From positions 124,001-188,000 of the forward strand of contig NZ_NKJI01000007.1 of NCBI RefSeq assembly GCF_002277815.1: a DNA stretch of 64,000 nt. Reading direction: 5' to 3'. Positions within the stretch are counted from its first letter, which is position 1; each line of letters begins with the position of its first letter. Shown here in pieces: positions 53,553-63,854 of this stretch. The translations under genes and the position numbers were made by a program. The notes under the pieces were generated by a model. The model was given only the letters and a program-made list of their open reading frames with translations, searched no databases and had not been told where the DNA came from. This DNA comes from Pseudomonas sp. ERMR1:02. Lineage in GTDB: Bacteria > Pseudomonadota > Gammaproteobacteria > Pseudomonadales > Pseudomonadaceae.

Positions 53553-55760
53553 ATGATCGGGCGCCTGGTGGTGGTGGGTCTGGGGTTGATCGGCGGCTCG
53601 TTTGCCAAGGGTTTGCGTGAAAGTGGCCTGTGCCGCGAAGTGGTCGGGGTCGATCTCGACCCGCAGTCGCGCAAACTGGCGGTTGAATTGGGTGTGGTGG
53701 ATCGCTGCGAAGATGACCTGGCGGTTGCTTGTCAGGGTGCCGATGTTATCCAGTTGGCCGTGCCAATCCTCGCCATGGAAAAACTGCTCGCTCGACTGGC
53801 GGGCATGGATCTGGGTGAGGCGATTCTGACCGATGTAGGCAGTGCCAAAGGCAATGTCGTGCGTGCCGCTACCGAGGCGTTCGGCGGCATGCCGTCGCGT
53901 TTCGTGCCGGGGCATCCGATTGCCGGTTCCGAGCAGAGCGGGGTGGAAGCCTCCAATGCCGAGTTGTTCCGTCGTCATAAAGTGATTCTGACGCCGCTGG
54001 ATCAGACCGATCCGGAAGCTTTGGCAATGGTCGATCGCCTGTGGCGCGAATTGGGTGCCGATGTCGAGCACATGCAGGTCGAGCGTCACGATGAAGTATT
54101 GGCGGCAACCAGTCATTTGCCGCACTTGCTGGCATTCGGTTTGGTCGACTCGTTGGCCAAGCGCAATGAAAATCTTGAGATCTTCCGTTACGCTGCGGGC
54201 GGCTTCCGCGATTTCACGAGAATCGCCGGGAGCGACCCGGTCATGTGGCATGACATCTTCCTCGCTAACCGCGAAGCTGTCCTGCGCACACTCGATACAT
54301 TTCGCAGCGACCTCGACGCCTTGCGCGACGCGGTCGATGCAGGGGATGGGCACCAATTGTTGGGCGTTTTCACTCGCGCCCGGGTTGCCCGCGAGCATTT
54401 CAGTAAAATCCTGGCCCGCAGGGCCTATGTGGACGCTATGAATTCCAACGATCTGATTTTCCTGGCTCAACCTGGTGGCCGCCTGTCCGGCCGGATTCGC
54501 GTACCGGGTGACAAATCGATTTCCCACCGTTCGATCATGCTCGGCTCCCTGGCCGAGGGCGTCACTGAAGTGGAAGGTTTCCTCGAGGGCGAAGACGCCC
54601 TGGCGACGCTTCAGGCTTTCCGTGACATGGGTGTCGTGATCGAAGGTCCGAACCACGGTCGCGTGACTATTCACGGCGTTGGCCTGCATGGCCTTAAGCC
54701 TGCGCCGGGGCCGATCTATCTGGGCAACTCGGGTACTTCGATGCGTCTGCTGTCCGGCCTGTTGGCTGCGCAGAGCTTCGACAGCACTCTGACCGGCGAC
54801 GCTTCGCTGTCCAAGCGCCCGATGAATCGCGTCGCCAACCCGCTGCGTGAAATGGGGGCGGTGATCGAGACGGCTGCTGAAGGCCGTCCGCCGATGACCA
54901 TTCGCGGTGGTAACAAGCTCAAAGGTCTGACCTACACAATGCCGATGGCCAGTGCCCAGGTTAAATCCTGCCTGCTGCTGGCGGGTCTGTACGCCGATGG
55001 CAAGACCACGGTGACTGAGCCTGCGCCGACCCGCGATCATACCGAGCGCATGCTGCGTGGCTTCGGTTATCCGGTCACCGTCAACGGTGCAACCGCATCG
55101 GTCGAGTCCGGCAGCAAGCTGACCGCAACCCACATTGAAGTGCCGGGCGATATCTCGTCGTCGGCGTTCTTCCTGGTGGCCGCGTCGATCGCCGAGGGTT
55201 CCGAGCTGGTGCTTGAACACGTCGGCATCAACCCGACCCGTACCGGGGTGATCGACATCCTGCGTCTGATGGGTGCTGATATCACTCTGGAAAACCAGCG
55301 TGAAGTCGGCGGCGAACCGGTGGCTGATCTGCGCGTGCGTGCAGCTAAACTCAAAGGTATCGAGATTCCCGAAGAGCTGGTTCCGTTGGCTATCGACGAG
55401 TTTCCGGTGCTGTTCGTGGCTGCCGCCTGCGCTGAAGGGCGCACCGTGCTGCGTGGCGCTGAAGAGCTGCGCGTCAAGGAATCGGACCGTATCCAGGTCA
55501 TGGCAGATGGCCTGCTGGCGCTAGGCGTCAAATGCGAACCGACTCCGGACGGCATCATTATCGATGGCGGCCTGATCGGCGGCGGCGAGGTGCACGGTCA
55601 CGGCGATCACCGGATTGCCATGGCGTTCAGCGTTGCCTCGCTGCGTGCCACTGCGCCGATTCGAATTCATGATTGCGCCAACGTCGCGACGTCGTTCCCC
55701 AACTTCCTCGCGCTGTGCGCGCAGGTTGGTATCCGCGTTGCTCAAGAGGCTCAGTCGTGA
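53553..55760 (+). CDS. tyrA-aroA: Prephenate dehydrogenase-EPSP synthase fusion
   Basis: Two-domain protein of 735 aa. Residues ~1-290 are cyclohexadienyl/prephenate dehydrogenase ([26 protein letters not shown] segment, [14 protein letters not shown]). Residues ~300-735 are 5-enolpyruvylshikimate-3-phosphate synthase ([49 protein letters not shown]). So one protein supplies a shikimate-pathway step and the tyrosine branch. ATG 53553 is used; GTG 53517 is in frame but lacks a ribosome site too. The stop overlaps the cmk GTG as GTGA. Confidence 0.95.
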   Translation: MIGRLVVVGLGLIGGSFAKGLRESGLCREVVGVDLDPQSRKLAVELGVVDRCEDDLAVACQGADVIQLAVPILAMEKLLARLAGMDLGEAILTDVGSAKGNVVRAATEAFGGMPSRFVPGHPIAGSEQSGVEASNAELFRRHKVILTPLDQTDPEALAMVDRLWRELGADVEHMQVERHDEVLAATSHLPHLLAFGLVDSLAKRNENLEIFRYAAGGFRDFTRIAGSDPVMWHDIFLANREAVLRTLDTFRSDLDALRDAVDAGDGHQLLGVFTRARVAREHFSKILARRAYVDAMNSNDLIFLAQPGGRLSGRIRVPGDKSISHRSIMLGSLAEGVTEVEGFLEGEDALATLQAFRDMGVVIEGPNHGRVTIHGVGLHGLKPAPGPIYLGNSGTSMRLLSGLLAAQSFDSTLTGDASLSKRPMNRVANPLREMGAVIETAAEGRPPMTIRGGNKLKGLTYTMPMASAQVKSCLLLAGLYADGKTTVTEPAPTRDHTERMLRGFGYPVTVNGATASVESGSKLTATHIEVPGDISSSAFFLVAASIAEGSELVLEHVGINPTRTGVIDILRLMGADITLENQREVGGEPVADLRVRAAKLKGIEIPEELVPLAIDEFPVLFVAAACAEGRTVLRGAEELRVKESDRIQVMADGLLALGVKCEPTPDGIIIDGGLIGGGEVHGHGDHRIAMAFSVASLRATAPIRIHDCANVATSFPNFLALCAQVGIRVAQEAQS

Positions 55761-56446
55761 TCAGCATTGCACCGGTCATCACCATTGATGGGCCAAGCGG
55801 CTCCGGAAAAGGCACTGTTGCCGGGATACTGGCCAAGCGTCTGGGCTGGAACCTGCTGGACTCCGGTGCGCTTTACCGGTTGCTGGCATTCGCCGCGCAT
55901 AACCACGGCGTCGACCTGACCAATGAAGAGCTACTGAAGAAACTTGCCGCTCATCTGGATGTGCAGTTCATTGCGGCGACCGACGGTCAGCTGCAACGCA
56001 TCATCCTGGAAGGTGACGAAGTCAGCGACGTGATCCGTACGGAAGGCGTCGGCTCAGGTGCCTCCCAGGTGGCTGCATTGCCCGCAGTACGCGAGGCGCT
56101 GCTGCAGCGCCAGCGCGCATTTCAGGAAGCGCCGGGCCTGGTCGCCGATGGCCGCGACATGGGTACGGTGGTTTTTCCGGATGCGCCGCTAAAGATTTTC
56201 CTCACGGCCAGTGCCGAGGAGCGTGCTCGCCGTCGATACTTGCAGTTGAAGGGCAAAGTCGATGGTGTTAGTCTGTCGAGTCTGCTAGATGAGATACGTG
56301 AGCGCGATGAGCGCGACACCCAGCGAGCGGTAGCCCCGCTCAAGCCGGCGGTTGACGCTATACAGCTGGATTCCACGGAATTATCCATCGATCAGGTGCT
56401 GGAACGCATCATGAGCGAGATCGCACTCCGCGATATCGCCGGATGA
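55757..56446 (+). CDS. cmk: Cytidylate kinase
   Basis: Phosphorylates CMP and dCMP, 229 aa. P-loop [19 protein letters not shown]-binding [30 protein letters not shown] and [16 protein letters not shown] 55757 overlaps the tyrA-aroA stop by four bases; the longer frame from 55673 lies inside aroA. rpsA follows after 119 bases, the usual cmk-rpsA order. Confidence 0.96.
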   Translation: MISIAPVITIDGPSGSGKGTVAGILAKRLGWNLLDSGALYRLLAFAAHNHGVDLTNEELLKKLAAHLDVQFIAATDGQLQRIILEGDEVSDVIRTEGVGSGASQVAALPAVREALLQRQRAFQEAPGLVADGRDMGTVVFPDAPLKIFLTASAEERARRRYLQLKGKVDGVSLSSLLDEIRERDERDTQRAVAPLKPAVDAIQLDSTELSIDQVLERIMSEIALRDIAG

Positions 56447-56565
56447 CCAAGAAGCGACGCAGGGGACCAGTCATAGTCCTGCGCTGTTTCTTTAAATGAA
56501 CGTAACCCACGTCGTCTGGGATGTGGAGATGGGCGTATTCTTCGCCCTTATACTCAGGAATTAAA
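56447..56565 (+). promoter_or_regulatory. rpsA leader with two hairpins
   Basis: Two local stem-loops: CGCAGG-GGAC/GTC-CTGCG around 56459-56484 and GGGCG-tattctt-CGCCC just before the ribosome site AGGAATTAAA. S1 autogenously controls its own translation in gamma-proteobacteria through a structured rpsA leader, so these are plausible elements. Function is inferred. Confidence 0.4.
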
Positions 56566-58260
56566 ATGAGCGAAAGCTTTGCGGAACTCTTTGAAGAAAG
56601 CCTAAAAACCCTGAACCTTCAGGCAGGCTCCATCATCACCGGTGTTATCGTTGATATCGATTACCAAGCTCGCTGGGTAACCGTTCACGCTGGCCTGAAG
56701 TCTGAAGCACTCATCCCGCTTGAGCAGTTCTACAACGACGCTGGCGAACTGAACATCAACGTCGGTGACGAAGTTCACGTAGCGCTGGATTCGGTTGAAG
56801 ACGGCTTTGGTGAAACCAAGCTGTCCCGTGAAAAAGCCAAGCGCGCCGAGTGCTGGATTGTTCTGGAAGCTGCCTTCGCAGCCGAGGAAGTGGTCAAGGG
56901 CGTTATCAACGGTAAGGTTAAAGGCGGCTTCACTGTCGACGTTAACGGCATCCGTGCGTTCCTGCCAGGTTCCCTGGTTGACGTCCGTCCTGTGCGCGAC
57001 ACCACGCACCTGGAAGGCAAAGAGCTGGAATTCAAGGTCATCAAGCTTGACCAGAAACGCAACAACGTTGTCGTTTCCCGTCGCAGCGTCCTGGAAGCCG
57101 AGAACTCCGCCGAGCGCGAAGCTCTGCTGGAATCCCTGCAGGAAGGCCAACAAGTCAAAGGTATCGTCAAGAACCTCACCGATTACGGCGCATTCGTCGA
57201 TCTGGGTGGCGTCGATGGCCTGCTGCACATTACCGACATGGCTTGGAAGCGTATCAAGCATCCTTCCGAAATCGTCAACGTTGGCGACGAGATCGATGTC
57301 AAGGTTCTGAAGTACGATCGCGAGCGCAATCGTGTTTCCCTGGGCCTCAAGCAACTGGGCGAAGATCCATGGGTTGCTATCAAAGCCCGTTACCCAGAAA
57401 GCACTCGCGTTACCGCTCGTGTAACCAACCTGACCGACTACGGCTGCTTCGCTGAGCTGGAAGAAGGCGTTGAAGGTCTGGTACACGTTTCCGAAATGGA
57501 CTGGACCAACAAGAACATCCACCCTTCGAAAGTCGTACAAGTCGGCGACGAAGTGGAAGTTATGGTTCTGGACATCGACGAAGAGCGTCGTCGTATCTCC
57601 CTCGGCATCAAGCAGTGCAAATCTAACCCATGGGAAGATTTCTCTGGCCAGTTCAACAAGGGCGATAAAATCTCCGGCACCATCAAGTCGATCACCGATT
57701 TCGGTATCTTCATTGGTCTGGACGGCGGCATCGACGGTCTGGTTCACCTGTCCGACATCTCCTGGAACGAAGTGGGCGAAGAAGCCGTACGCCGCTTCAA
57801 GAAGGGCGACGAGCTGGACACCGTTATCCTGTCGGTTGACCCAGAGCGCGAGCGCATCTCCCTGGGTATCAAGCAACTGGAAAGCGATCCGTTCTCCGAG
57901 TACGTTCAAGAGAACGATAAAGGCGCCATCGTTAAAGGCATCGTGAAGGAAGTTGACGCTAAAGGCGCCATCATCACTCTGGCCGACGATATCGAAGCGA
58001 CTTTGAAAGCCTCCGAAATCAGCCGTGACCGCGTTGAAGACGCTCGTAACGTTCTGAAAGAAGGCGAAGAAGTAGAAGCCAAGATCATCAGCGTTGACCG
58101 CAAGAGCCGTGTAATCCAGCTCTCGATCAAGTCGAAAGACGTTGAAGACGAGAAAGAAGCTATCCAGAGCCTGCGCGACAAGCCAGTAGCTACGGATGCT
58201 CCAGTAGCCACCACTCTGGGTGACCTGCTGCGTGCTGCACAAGCGGAAAAACAGAACTAA
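56566..58260 (+). CDS. rpsA: 30S ribosomal protein S1
   Basis: mRNA-binding ribosomal protein, 564 aa, with six S1 OB-fold repeats. Starts [17 protein letters not shown] as in E. coli. Repeats 3-6 show the canonical [27 protein letters not shown] pattern in turn, for example [20 protein letters not shown] and [20 protein letters not shown]. Strong codon bias. ATG 56566 is the conserved start. Followed by a strong terminator. Confidence 0.98.
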   Translation: MSESFAELFEESLKTLNLQAGSIITGVIVDIDYQARWVTVHAGLKSEALIPLEQFYNDAGELNINVGDEVHVALDSVEDGFGETKLSREKAKRAECWIVLEAAFAAEEVVKGVINGKVKGGFTVDVNGIRAFLPGSLVDVRPVRDTTHLEGKELEFKVIKLDQKRNNVVVSRRSVLEAENSAEREALLESLQEGQQVKGIVKNLTDYGAFVDLGGVDGLLHITDMAWKRIKHPSEIVNVGDEIDVKVLKYDRERNRVSLGLKQLGEDPWVAIKARYPESTRVTARVTNLTDYGCFAELEEGVEGLVHVSEMDWTNKNIHPSKVVQVGDEVEVMVLDIDEERRRISLGIKQCKSNPWEDFSGQFNKGDKISGTIKSITDFGIFIGLDGGIDGLVHLSDISWNEVGEEAVRRFKKGDELDTVILSVDPERERISLGIKQLESDPFSEYVQENDKGAIVKGIVKEVDAKGAIITLADDIEATLKASEISRDRVEDARNVLKEGEEVEAKIISVDRKSRVIQLSIKSKDVEDEKEAIQSLRDKPVATDAPVATTLGDLLRAAQAEKQN

Positions 58261-58275
58261 GTTCTGATTTTCTGT

Positions 58276-58306
58276 AAAAAAAGGGCGACTTCGGTCGCCC
58301 TTTTTT
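58276..58306 (+). terminator. rpsA terminator
   Basis: AAAAAAGGGCGAC - TTCG - GTCGCCCTTTTTT: TTCG-capped stem with A-run and T-run, 15 bases after the stop. Confidence 0.94.
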
Positions 58307-58467
58307 GTGTCTGAAATTCGGTGAAGGTTACGACACTCTCAGCATCTGGAAACCAATCATCATGTATGGGGTCTATTTTTTTAATCGGATCAATCGCTTA
58401 TTTACGGCTAGTCTGTAGCCTGAGGTGAACGACAGTCGGGCGCAGGGCGCCTGGCATAAGGAAGTGA

Positions 58468-58746
58468 ATGAACAAACTCATCGTCGTCATGGCATTGCTG
58501 GTATTGGCGGCCTGTACCACTAATGCCAGGACGTATGCAGTGCGCGGGGTCAGCGGTATCGAGATCGACTGCTCAGGATTGGGGTCGGGATGGGAGAAGT
58601 GTCGCAAACGAGCAGACAAGGAGTGCAAGGCGTCAGGTTATAAAGTGGTGGCAAGGTCTGATGATGCCAAGGAAGAGGATGAATTTCCCTTTGGCTTAAA
58701 TCCGGCAGGCTACCTGACTCGTACGATGCTGGTTATTTGCAGGTGA
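58468..58746 (+). CDS. Hypothetical 92-aa lipoprotein
   Basis: Signal sequence MNKLIVVMALLVLAAC with lipobox LAAC (Cys16). The mature part contains IEIDCSGLGSGWEKCRKRADKECKASGYKVV, with three further Cys that could form disulfides, and a C-terminal Cys. GGAAGTG precedes ATG 58468. It resembles small outer-membrane lipoproteins common in Pseudomonas; function unknown. It lies between rpsA and ihfB, where it is usually not present in P. aeruginosa as far as I recall. Confidence 0.72.
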   Translation: MNKLIVVMALLVLAACTTNARTYAVRGVSGIEIDCSGLGSGWEKCRKRADKECKASGYKVVARSDDAKEEDEFPFGLNPAGYLTRTMLVICR

Positions 58747-58897
58747 GCATGGGGCAGGGGTATTCGTTTCGATGCTGTGAAAACGAGCATTGCGCAACGG
58801 GCAAGGGTATGTCAAAACTCGGACTGTTCAAACTCGTCCCGGCATGCTAAAACCTTTGAAGCGATTTTCCTAGCTGCTTGAAAAAGAAGGGAAAAAT

Positions 58898-59190
58898 ATG
58901 ACGAAGTCGGAGTTGATCGAACGAATTGTCACCCATCAAGGGCTGCTCTCATCAAAGGATGTGGAGCTAGCCATCAAGACCATGCTTGAACAAATGTCCC
59001 AATGTCTGGCCACGGGTGATCGTATCGAAATCCGTGGTTTGGCAGCTTCTCTCTGCATTACCGTGCGCCGCGGGTAGGGCGTAATCCGAAAACTGGTCAG
59101 TCGGTTAGTCTCGATGGAAAGTTCGTTCCGCATTTCAAGCCGGGGAAAGAGCTTAGGGATCGGGTGAATGAGGATGAGGACGAGATTTGA
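58898..59190 (+). pseudogene. ihfB: IHF beta subunit, one-base frameshift
   Basis: The first part reads [20 protein letters not shown], then [27 protein letters not shown]. After GGTTT (59038-59040) the frame is lost. With one extra T it continues [20 protein letters not shown] and [21 protein letters not shown] to TGA 59188-59190, 97 residues, a complete IhfB/HimD. The integration host factor beta subunit bends DNA with IhfA. The gene is in its usual place after rpsA. Loss of IHF-beta would be costly, so a base-calling error is the more likely explanation. Confidence 0.88.
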
Positions 59191-59215
59191 TACTTATCTA
59201 TCTTAGGAGTAACTC

Positions 59216-59446
59216 ATGAGTCGTTTGAAGCGCGGGCTTCTTGTGCTCGTTGTTTTCCTGTCCGCACTGATCGTTTTTGCCTTTGTGCTTGAGAATCAGC
59301 AGTCTGTTTCCTTGTTATTCCTAGGCTTAACCGGTCCACAGTTACCCGTGTCTATTGTTGTTGTGGCAGCGCTCCTGACAGGGATGATTATTGGGCCAGT
59401 TATCCGTTGGCTGTTCGGCAATGTCGCACGAATGCGGCGTAAATGA
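59216..59446 (+). CDS. LapA-domain (DUF1049) membrane protein
   Basis: 76-aa inner-membrane protein with two helices (LLVLVVFLSALIVFAFVLEN and LPVSIVVVAALLTGMIIGP) joined by QQSVSLLFLG, the lipopolysaccharide assembly protein A (LapA/YciS) domain pattern. AGGAG lies 8 bases upstream of ATG 59216. It follows ihfB, the standard order in Pseudomonas. Probably involved in controlling LPS assembly. Confidence 0.88.
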   Translation: MSRLKRGLLVLVVFLSALIVFAFVLENQQSVSLLFLGLTGPQLPVSIVVVAALLTGMIIGPVIRWLFGNVARMRRK

Positions 59447-59822
59447 CTGGTCTGATCAGGTTGTGATGAATGTCCCCACCCTTGCTCCAGCACTACCCGA
59501 TAATAAGCTGATGGAATTATAGTAGATCAATCGGTATCCTACCCTCGAAAGGGAGATACTGAAAATAGCAAGGCTGTGTACCCAGTACCCTTTGTCGTGT
59601 CAAAAGTCCGTATCAATCGTTTGAAGTGCAAAGCTCGTTAGTACCTTTACTGGGAAATTACCTCCCGTCAGGGAGTGTAAATTACGCTGCCTTTTGTATA
59701 AGAGGGTATTTAGATTGTCTGCGATATTGTCTTGTTGCGATGGATCAGAGGACCTGTCCGGGTCGCCGGGGGGGGGCGGTAAAACATATATAACATTTAC
59801 TTTTTTATCGAATAAGAAAAAT
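59447..59822 (+). other. AT-rich leader with G9 tract and ops-like element
   Basis: No certain gene. GC content falls sharply from here to about 61.5 kb. A run of nine G (59768-59776) lies 46 bases before the predicted start of the membrane protein, inside an in-frame upstream extension beginning about 59694. The G-run merges into GGCGGTA (59775-59781), seven of eight bases of the ops/JUMPstart core GGCGGTAG that recruits RfaH at polysaccharide operons. Confidence 0.45.
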
Positions 59823-61426
59823 ATGACCATAAATAATGAAGCAGCTGGGCTACACGTTTTTTTTTCAATTAAAGGCGTTTTGATTTGTGCTTTTGTGGTT
59901 CTTGCATATCTTTCATATTCCATACCAATGGTTTATAGCTATTTTGATTCGGTAAATTTTATTTATGTTAATGCATGGGATGAGGAAACTTATTTAAGTT
60001 ATCAGGGCGCTTTGGCAGCGATGAAAGTTCCTGGATACTGGTTTTCATCAGTGATTGTGTATGTTTTTCACAATGCTGGCTTCAGTGGTGGGGATATAAA
60101 TTTAATATTTGATTGTATTTTGACACCGGTCATGTTTTTTGCGCTGGTTTTGTCGTTTAAATGTTCAGGGTTTAAAGTTGATAATGCTGTATTTTTCTCA
60201 GTAGTACTATTGTTTTCTCCAATATTATTTAATTTTGGCAACCCATTGGTTCAGAGTTTCTTCCTGAGGGAGTATGGGGTTTTCGGTTTTGGATTCGAGC
60301 CATATCAGTCCATCTTGCGGACACCTGAGCCACAGTTGTCTTGTCTTTTGATCTCTGTTGCTGTTGCCTATTATACAAAAACAAAAAAGTTAATAGGTCT
60401 TTTTGTGGTTTTACCCTTCCTATATTTCTATGTGGCTATTGTTTATGTTTTTTTCTTGATCGCCGTATTAACGTTTGTGCGGATTGGATTTTTTCGAGGG
60501 AGCACTAATGCTCTTAGGGTCTTTTTCGCCTGTTTTTTTTCTTATTTTATTGTGTCGATTGGCTTTGCTGCGTTGGACGCTGTCTTTTTTTCTCGAGACG
60601 TTTTTATTGTCGCTTCCAGTAGCCTCTATATTAAAACTCATGTTCCTATAATTCCGGTGGCAGGTGTGTTCGCTTTCGTGCTGTTAGCGATGCAGTTAAT
60701 TTTAACCAGGGTAATGGAAGCTACGCATAATAATTATAATGGGTTTCAATTGTTTTTGGTATGTTCTATTTTTCTGGTTTCCAATATTCATGTTTTGTCC
60801 GGAGTTATGCTTTCATATAAAAATTATATGGATTATGCGGTTGGTTTTATAGGTGGTGCGAGCCTAATTATTTTTATTCAATTTTTGATTGCGAATAAAG
60901 TGTATGGGGTGGGCCTTGTTGGTGGGTTTTTGCAGTTGTAATTTTGCTTTTTACTTTTAGTGCATATGGTTTTAGTTTTAAAAACTTTGAGTATTATTTT
61001 TTTCGAGGGCTGCAGTTCAAAACAGTAGAAGAGTATAACTACACTTCTCAAAATCTAATGACAATCATTATTCCAGATAGCGATTTGTCGGCGAAAATCC
61101 CTTATTCGGTGGCGAAGGCGGTTATCCCTATGTTTTCGTATCAATATAATTTTCCATTCTTGGCTAAAGGCTGCAGCTCAGTTCTTGGAAGGATGCAGGA
61201 AGCATTTGAGTTCCTGAAGAAGGAAGAGCCTGAACTCTATCTCTTGAAGAAAGATTACTTTATGCATTCTATTGAAGTATTCTCAGGGAGGAATATAGTG
61301 CCTATGGATCTAACCAGTCAGGCTGTGGAGTCAGGATTTTGTACGCGGCCGGCGATGAAAGGTTCATTTCAGGTTCTGAAACAGGACTTTAGAGACAATG
61401 GTTGGCAGAGAATCAAGATATTTTAA
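59823..61426 (+). pseudogene. AT-rich polytopic membrane protein, GT-C-like (one frameshift)
   Basis: Composite of about 534 aa. The first fragment ends at 60941, the second starts in frame at ~60932. One more T in the run 60927-60931 joins LVGGFF to AVVILLFTFSAYGFSF. There are about 11 hydrophobic helices. The first external loop has NAWDEETYLSYQG, an acidic DE pair after helix 1 as in GT-C glycosyltransferases. A second loop has GFEPYQSILRTPEPQLS. The C-terminal ~140 residues are soluble (KNFEYYFFRGLQFKTVEEY to FRDNGWQRIKIF). Low GC and position after ihfB-lapA, the usual O-antigen locus site, suggest a transferred surface-glycan gene. Family not recognised. Confidence 0.6.
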
Positions 61427-61537
61427 TAGGCGGTGACGGAGTCAGACTGAAGTTTTACTGATCCGAGAAGAAATGAGTGAATAGGTAAGGGAAGTGAATG
61501 GATCCTGCAACGATAACGCAATAACTAAAAGTAGCGG

Positions 61538-61816
61538 TCAAAGTCACCATCTGATACCCGATGCTGTGCTCCCGATTCCTTTCCGGAGCCACTACCTCTG
61601 CTGCGTCCCGACGCAAAAGTAGAAAAAGTCTATCTCTACCCCCAAACCCCTCAATTTTCGAAAATCCATTAATGGTCTCGCTTCTCTGTTCGAACTGGAC
61701 ATCAAGGTCGCGGTGTTTGACCCCGTGCTTTTCGTGTTCCTCAACAAGCTTCGAAACCGAGTGAAAATTTTGTATTGGAAGCGCAACGGCTTTTGCCTCT
61801 GGCTAAAGCAGCTGTA
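61538..61816 (+). pseudogene. Decayed IS66 tnpB fragment
   Basis: About 280 bases similar to 61855-62117 of the intact element next to it: shared GATGCTGTGCTCCCGATTCC, CCCGACGCAAAAGT, TTTCGAAAATCCAT, TTTGACCCCGTGCTTTTCGT-like blocks. The frame is broken early (TAA after ..KIH) and again by TAG after WLKQL. There is no GTAAGCGCTCC terminal repeat on its left. It is an older IS66 remnant. Confidence 0.75.
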
Positions 61817-61827
61817 GTGTGGGCGCT

Positions 61828-61849
61828 GTAAGCGCTCCATAAACCCCAC
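61828..61849 (+). repeat. IS66 left terminal inverted repeat
   Basis: GTAAGCGCTCCATAAACCCC plus AC. Differs from the right end at one base (T for C at position 13). Confidence 0.9.
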
Positions 61850-61911
61850 ATTCAAAGCGCTTAGCTGATGCCGGATGCTGTGCTCCCGATTCCCTCAGGA
61901 GCCCGTTCGCC

Positions 61912-62271
61912 ATGATGCGACCCGACGCAAAAGTCGAAAAAGTGTATTTGTACCCCAAGCCCGTCGACTTTCGAAAATCCATCGATGGCCTGGCGGCGCT
62001 GGTTGAGTTGGATATAAAGGTGGCGGTCTTCGACCCCGTGCTTTTCGTCTTCCTCAACAAACCTCGCAACCGCGTGAAAATCCTGTATTGGGAACGCAAC
62101 GGCTTCTGTCTTTGGCTGAAACGCTTGGAGTCCAAGCGATTCAAAACATCGCCCGATGTCACCGACGAGGCGATCGTCCTGACTGTCCAGGAACTCAACT
62201 GGATGCTCGACGGTTTCGACCTTTGGCGAAACCGTCCTCATCAAGTTTTGACGCCGCGATTCGTAGCCTGA
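61912..62271 (+). CDS. tnpB: IS66 accessory protein TnpB
   Basis: 119-aa IS66 Orf2 (TnpB). Contains the family core VEKVYLYPKPVDFRKSIDGLA, VFDPVLFVFLNKPRNRVKILYWERNGFCLWLKRLES and the end NWMLDGFDLWRNRPHQ. Required with TnpC for transposition in related elements; biochemical role unclear. CAGGAG precedes ATG 61912. tnpC follows after 18 bases. Confidence 0.95.
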   Translation: MMRPDAKVEKVYLYPKPVDFRKSIDGLAALVELDIKVAVFDPVLFVFLNKPRNRVKILYWERNGFCLWLKRLESKRFKTSPDVTDEAIVLTVQELNWMLDGFDLWRNRPHQVLTPRFVA

Positions 62272-62289
62272 TTCGGTATAATCCAGGGC

Positions 62290-63801
62290 ATGAATTCCAT
62301 GCCCGAAGACCTTCCGGATGATCCTGAATTGCTCAAGCAGATGCTTGCAAAGATGCAATCCAGAGTGGGTGTGCTCGAAGAGCAAGTTGCGCTGCTAAGG
62401 CAACGGCTGTTCGCTAGAAAATCTGAGCAAACGGTCGATCCAGCGACTCCGCAAATGGCGCTGTTTAACGAAGCGGAGCACGAAGGAAAGCCTGCGGGCG
62501 AGACTTCAGAAGAAGAGACCGTTGCTACGGCCAAGCGTCGCGGTAAGCGCAAGCCGTTACCTGCCGATCTTCCTCGTATTGAAGTCATCCATGAGCTTCC
62601 CGAACACGAGCTGACTTGCATCTGCGGTTGCCGCAAACACGCCATTGGCGAGGAAGTCAGCGAGCAGCTTGAAATCGTGCCGATGCAGATTCGTGTGATC
62701 AAACACGTTCGTAAAGTCTATGGCTGCCGCGATTGCGAAGCACCACCGGTCACCGCAGACAAGCCGGCTCAAGTGATTGAAAAAAGCATGGCCAGCCCAA
62801 GTGTCTTGGCGATGCTGCTGACCACCAAGTATGTCGATGGACTGCCGCTTCACCGTTTTGAAAAAGTACTGGGTCGTCACGGCATCGATATTCCACGCCA
62901 GACCTTGGCACGCTGGGTTATCCAGTGCGCTGAGCACTTCCAGCCGCTGCTGAATTTAATGCGCGATAGTCTGTTGGCCAGCCGTGTCATCCACTGCGAT
63001 GAAACACGCGTGCAGGTGTTGAAAGAGCCTGATCGAGAGCCGAGCAGCCAGTCCTGGATGTGGGTGCAAACGGGCGGCCCGCCAGATAAACCGGTGATCC
63101 TTTTTGACTTCTCCACCAGCCGGGCGCAGGAGGTGCCAACGCGCCTACTTGAAGGTTATTGCGGTTATTTGATGACTGATGACTATGCGGGCTACAACGC
63201 GTTGGGCTCCCAACCTGGCGTAGAGCGGTTGGGCTGCTGGGCGCACGCGCGGCGCAAGTTCGTCGACGCGCAAAAAGTGCAACCCAAGGGCAAGTCAGGA
63301 CGCGCCGATATCGCATTAAAACTGATCAGTAAGCTTTACGGTATCGAGATTGCGCTCAAGCAGTGCAGCGATGAGGGGCGGAAAAAGGGTCGTCAGGAGT
63401 TGAGCGTCAGCGTGCTGAGCGAACTGAAAAAATGGATGGTAAAAACCTTGCCATATGTGACGACACAAAACGCATTGGGCAAAGCGGTCGGCTACCTTGC
63501 CAGCAACTGGAACAAACTTGAACGCTACGTCGAAGAAGGCTACTTGCCGATCGACAACAACGCCGCCGAACGAGCCATCAGGCCCTTCGTTATCCGAAGA
63601 AAAAACTGGTTGTTCAGCGACACGCCCAAAGGCGCAACGGCCAGTGCTCAACTTTACAGTTTGGTCGAGACAGCCAAAGCCAACGGCCAGGAGCCCTACG
63701 CGTGGCTGCGCCACGTATTAGAGCGGCTGCCCCTGGCGACCTCGATTGAAGATTATGAAGCGCTGTTGCCCTGGAGCTGTACACCCCAATCTCATAGTTA
63801 A
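62290..63801 (+). CDS. tnpC: IS66 transposase TnpC
   Basis: 503-aa DDE transposase. An N-terminal leucine-zipper region ([29 protein letters not shown]) is followed by the zinc-binding zf-IS66 part ([16 protein letters not shown] ... [12 protein letters not shown]). The DDE core has catalytic Asp in [11 protein letters not shown], Asp in [11 protein letters not shown] and Glu in [20 protein letters not shown]. Full length, no interruptions, so transposition-competent in appearance. Confidence 0.96.
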   Translation: MNSMPEDLPDDPELLKQMLAKMQSRVGVLEEQVALLRQRLFARKSEQTVDPATPQMALFNEAEHEGKPAGETSEEETVATAKRRGKRKPLPADLPRIEVIHELPEHELTCICGCRKHAIGEEVSEQLEIVPMQIRVIKHVRKVYGCRDCEAPPVTADKPAQVIEKSMASPSVLAMLLTTKYVDGLPLHRFEKVLGRHGIDIPRQTLARWVIQCAEHFQPLLNLMRDSLLASRVIHCDETRVQVLKEPDREPSSQSWMWVQTGGPPDKPVILFDFSTSRAQEVPTRLLEGYCGYLMTDDYAGYNALGSQPGVERLGCWAHARRKFVDAQKVQPKGKSGRADIALKLISKLYGIEIALKQCSDEGRKKGRQELSVSVLSELKKWMVKTLPYVTTQNALGKAVGYLASNWNKLERYVEEGYLPIDNNAAERAIRPFVIRRKNWLFSDTPKGATASAQLYSLVETAKANGQEPYAWLRHVLERLPLATSIEDYEALLPWSCTPQSHS

Positions 63802-63824
63802 ACGCTCCGCTCGCCTTTGACTAG

Positions 63825-63846
63825 GTGGGGTTTGTGGAGCGCTTAC
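63825..63846 (-). repeat. IS66 right terminal inverted repeat
   Basis: Reverse complement reads GTAAGCGCTCCACAAACCCC plus AC. Followed directly by the second TGGGCGCT duplication. Confidence 0.9.
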
Positions 63847-63854
63847 TGGGCGCT

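Larger units (their letters stand above)
61828..63846 (+). mobile_element. Complete IS66-family insertion sequence (2019 bp)
   Basis: Left inverted repeat 61828-61849 and right inverted repeat 63825-63846 match at 21 of 22 positions and begin GTAAGCGCTCC, the IS66-family terminus. The element is flanked by a perfect 8-bp target duplication TGGGCGCT (61820-61827 and 63847-63854), the size IS66 makes. It encodes TnpB and the TnpC transposase, both intact, but no TnpA. The perfect duplication suggests recent insertion. Confidence 0.93.
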
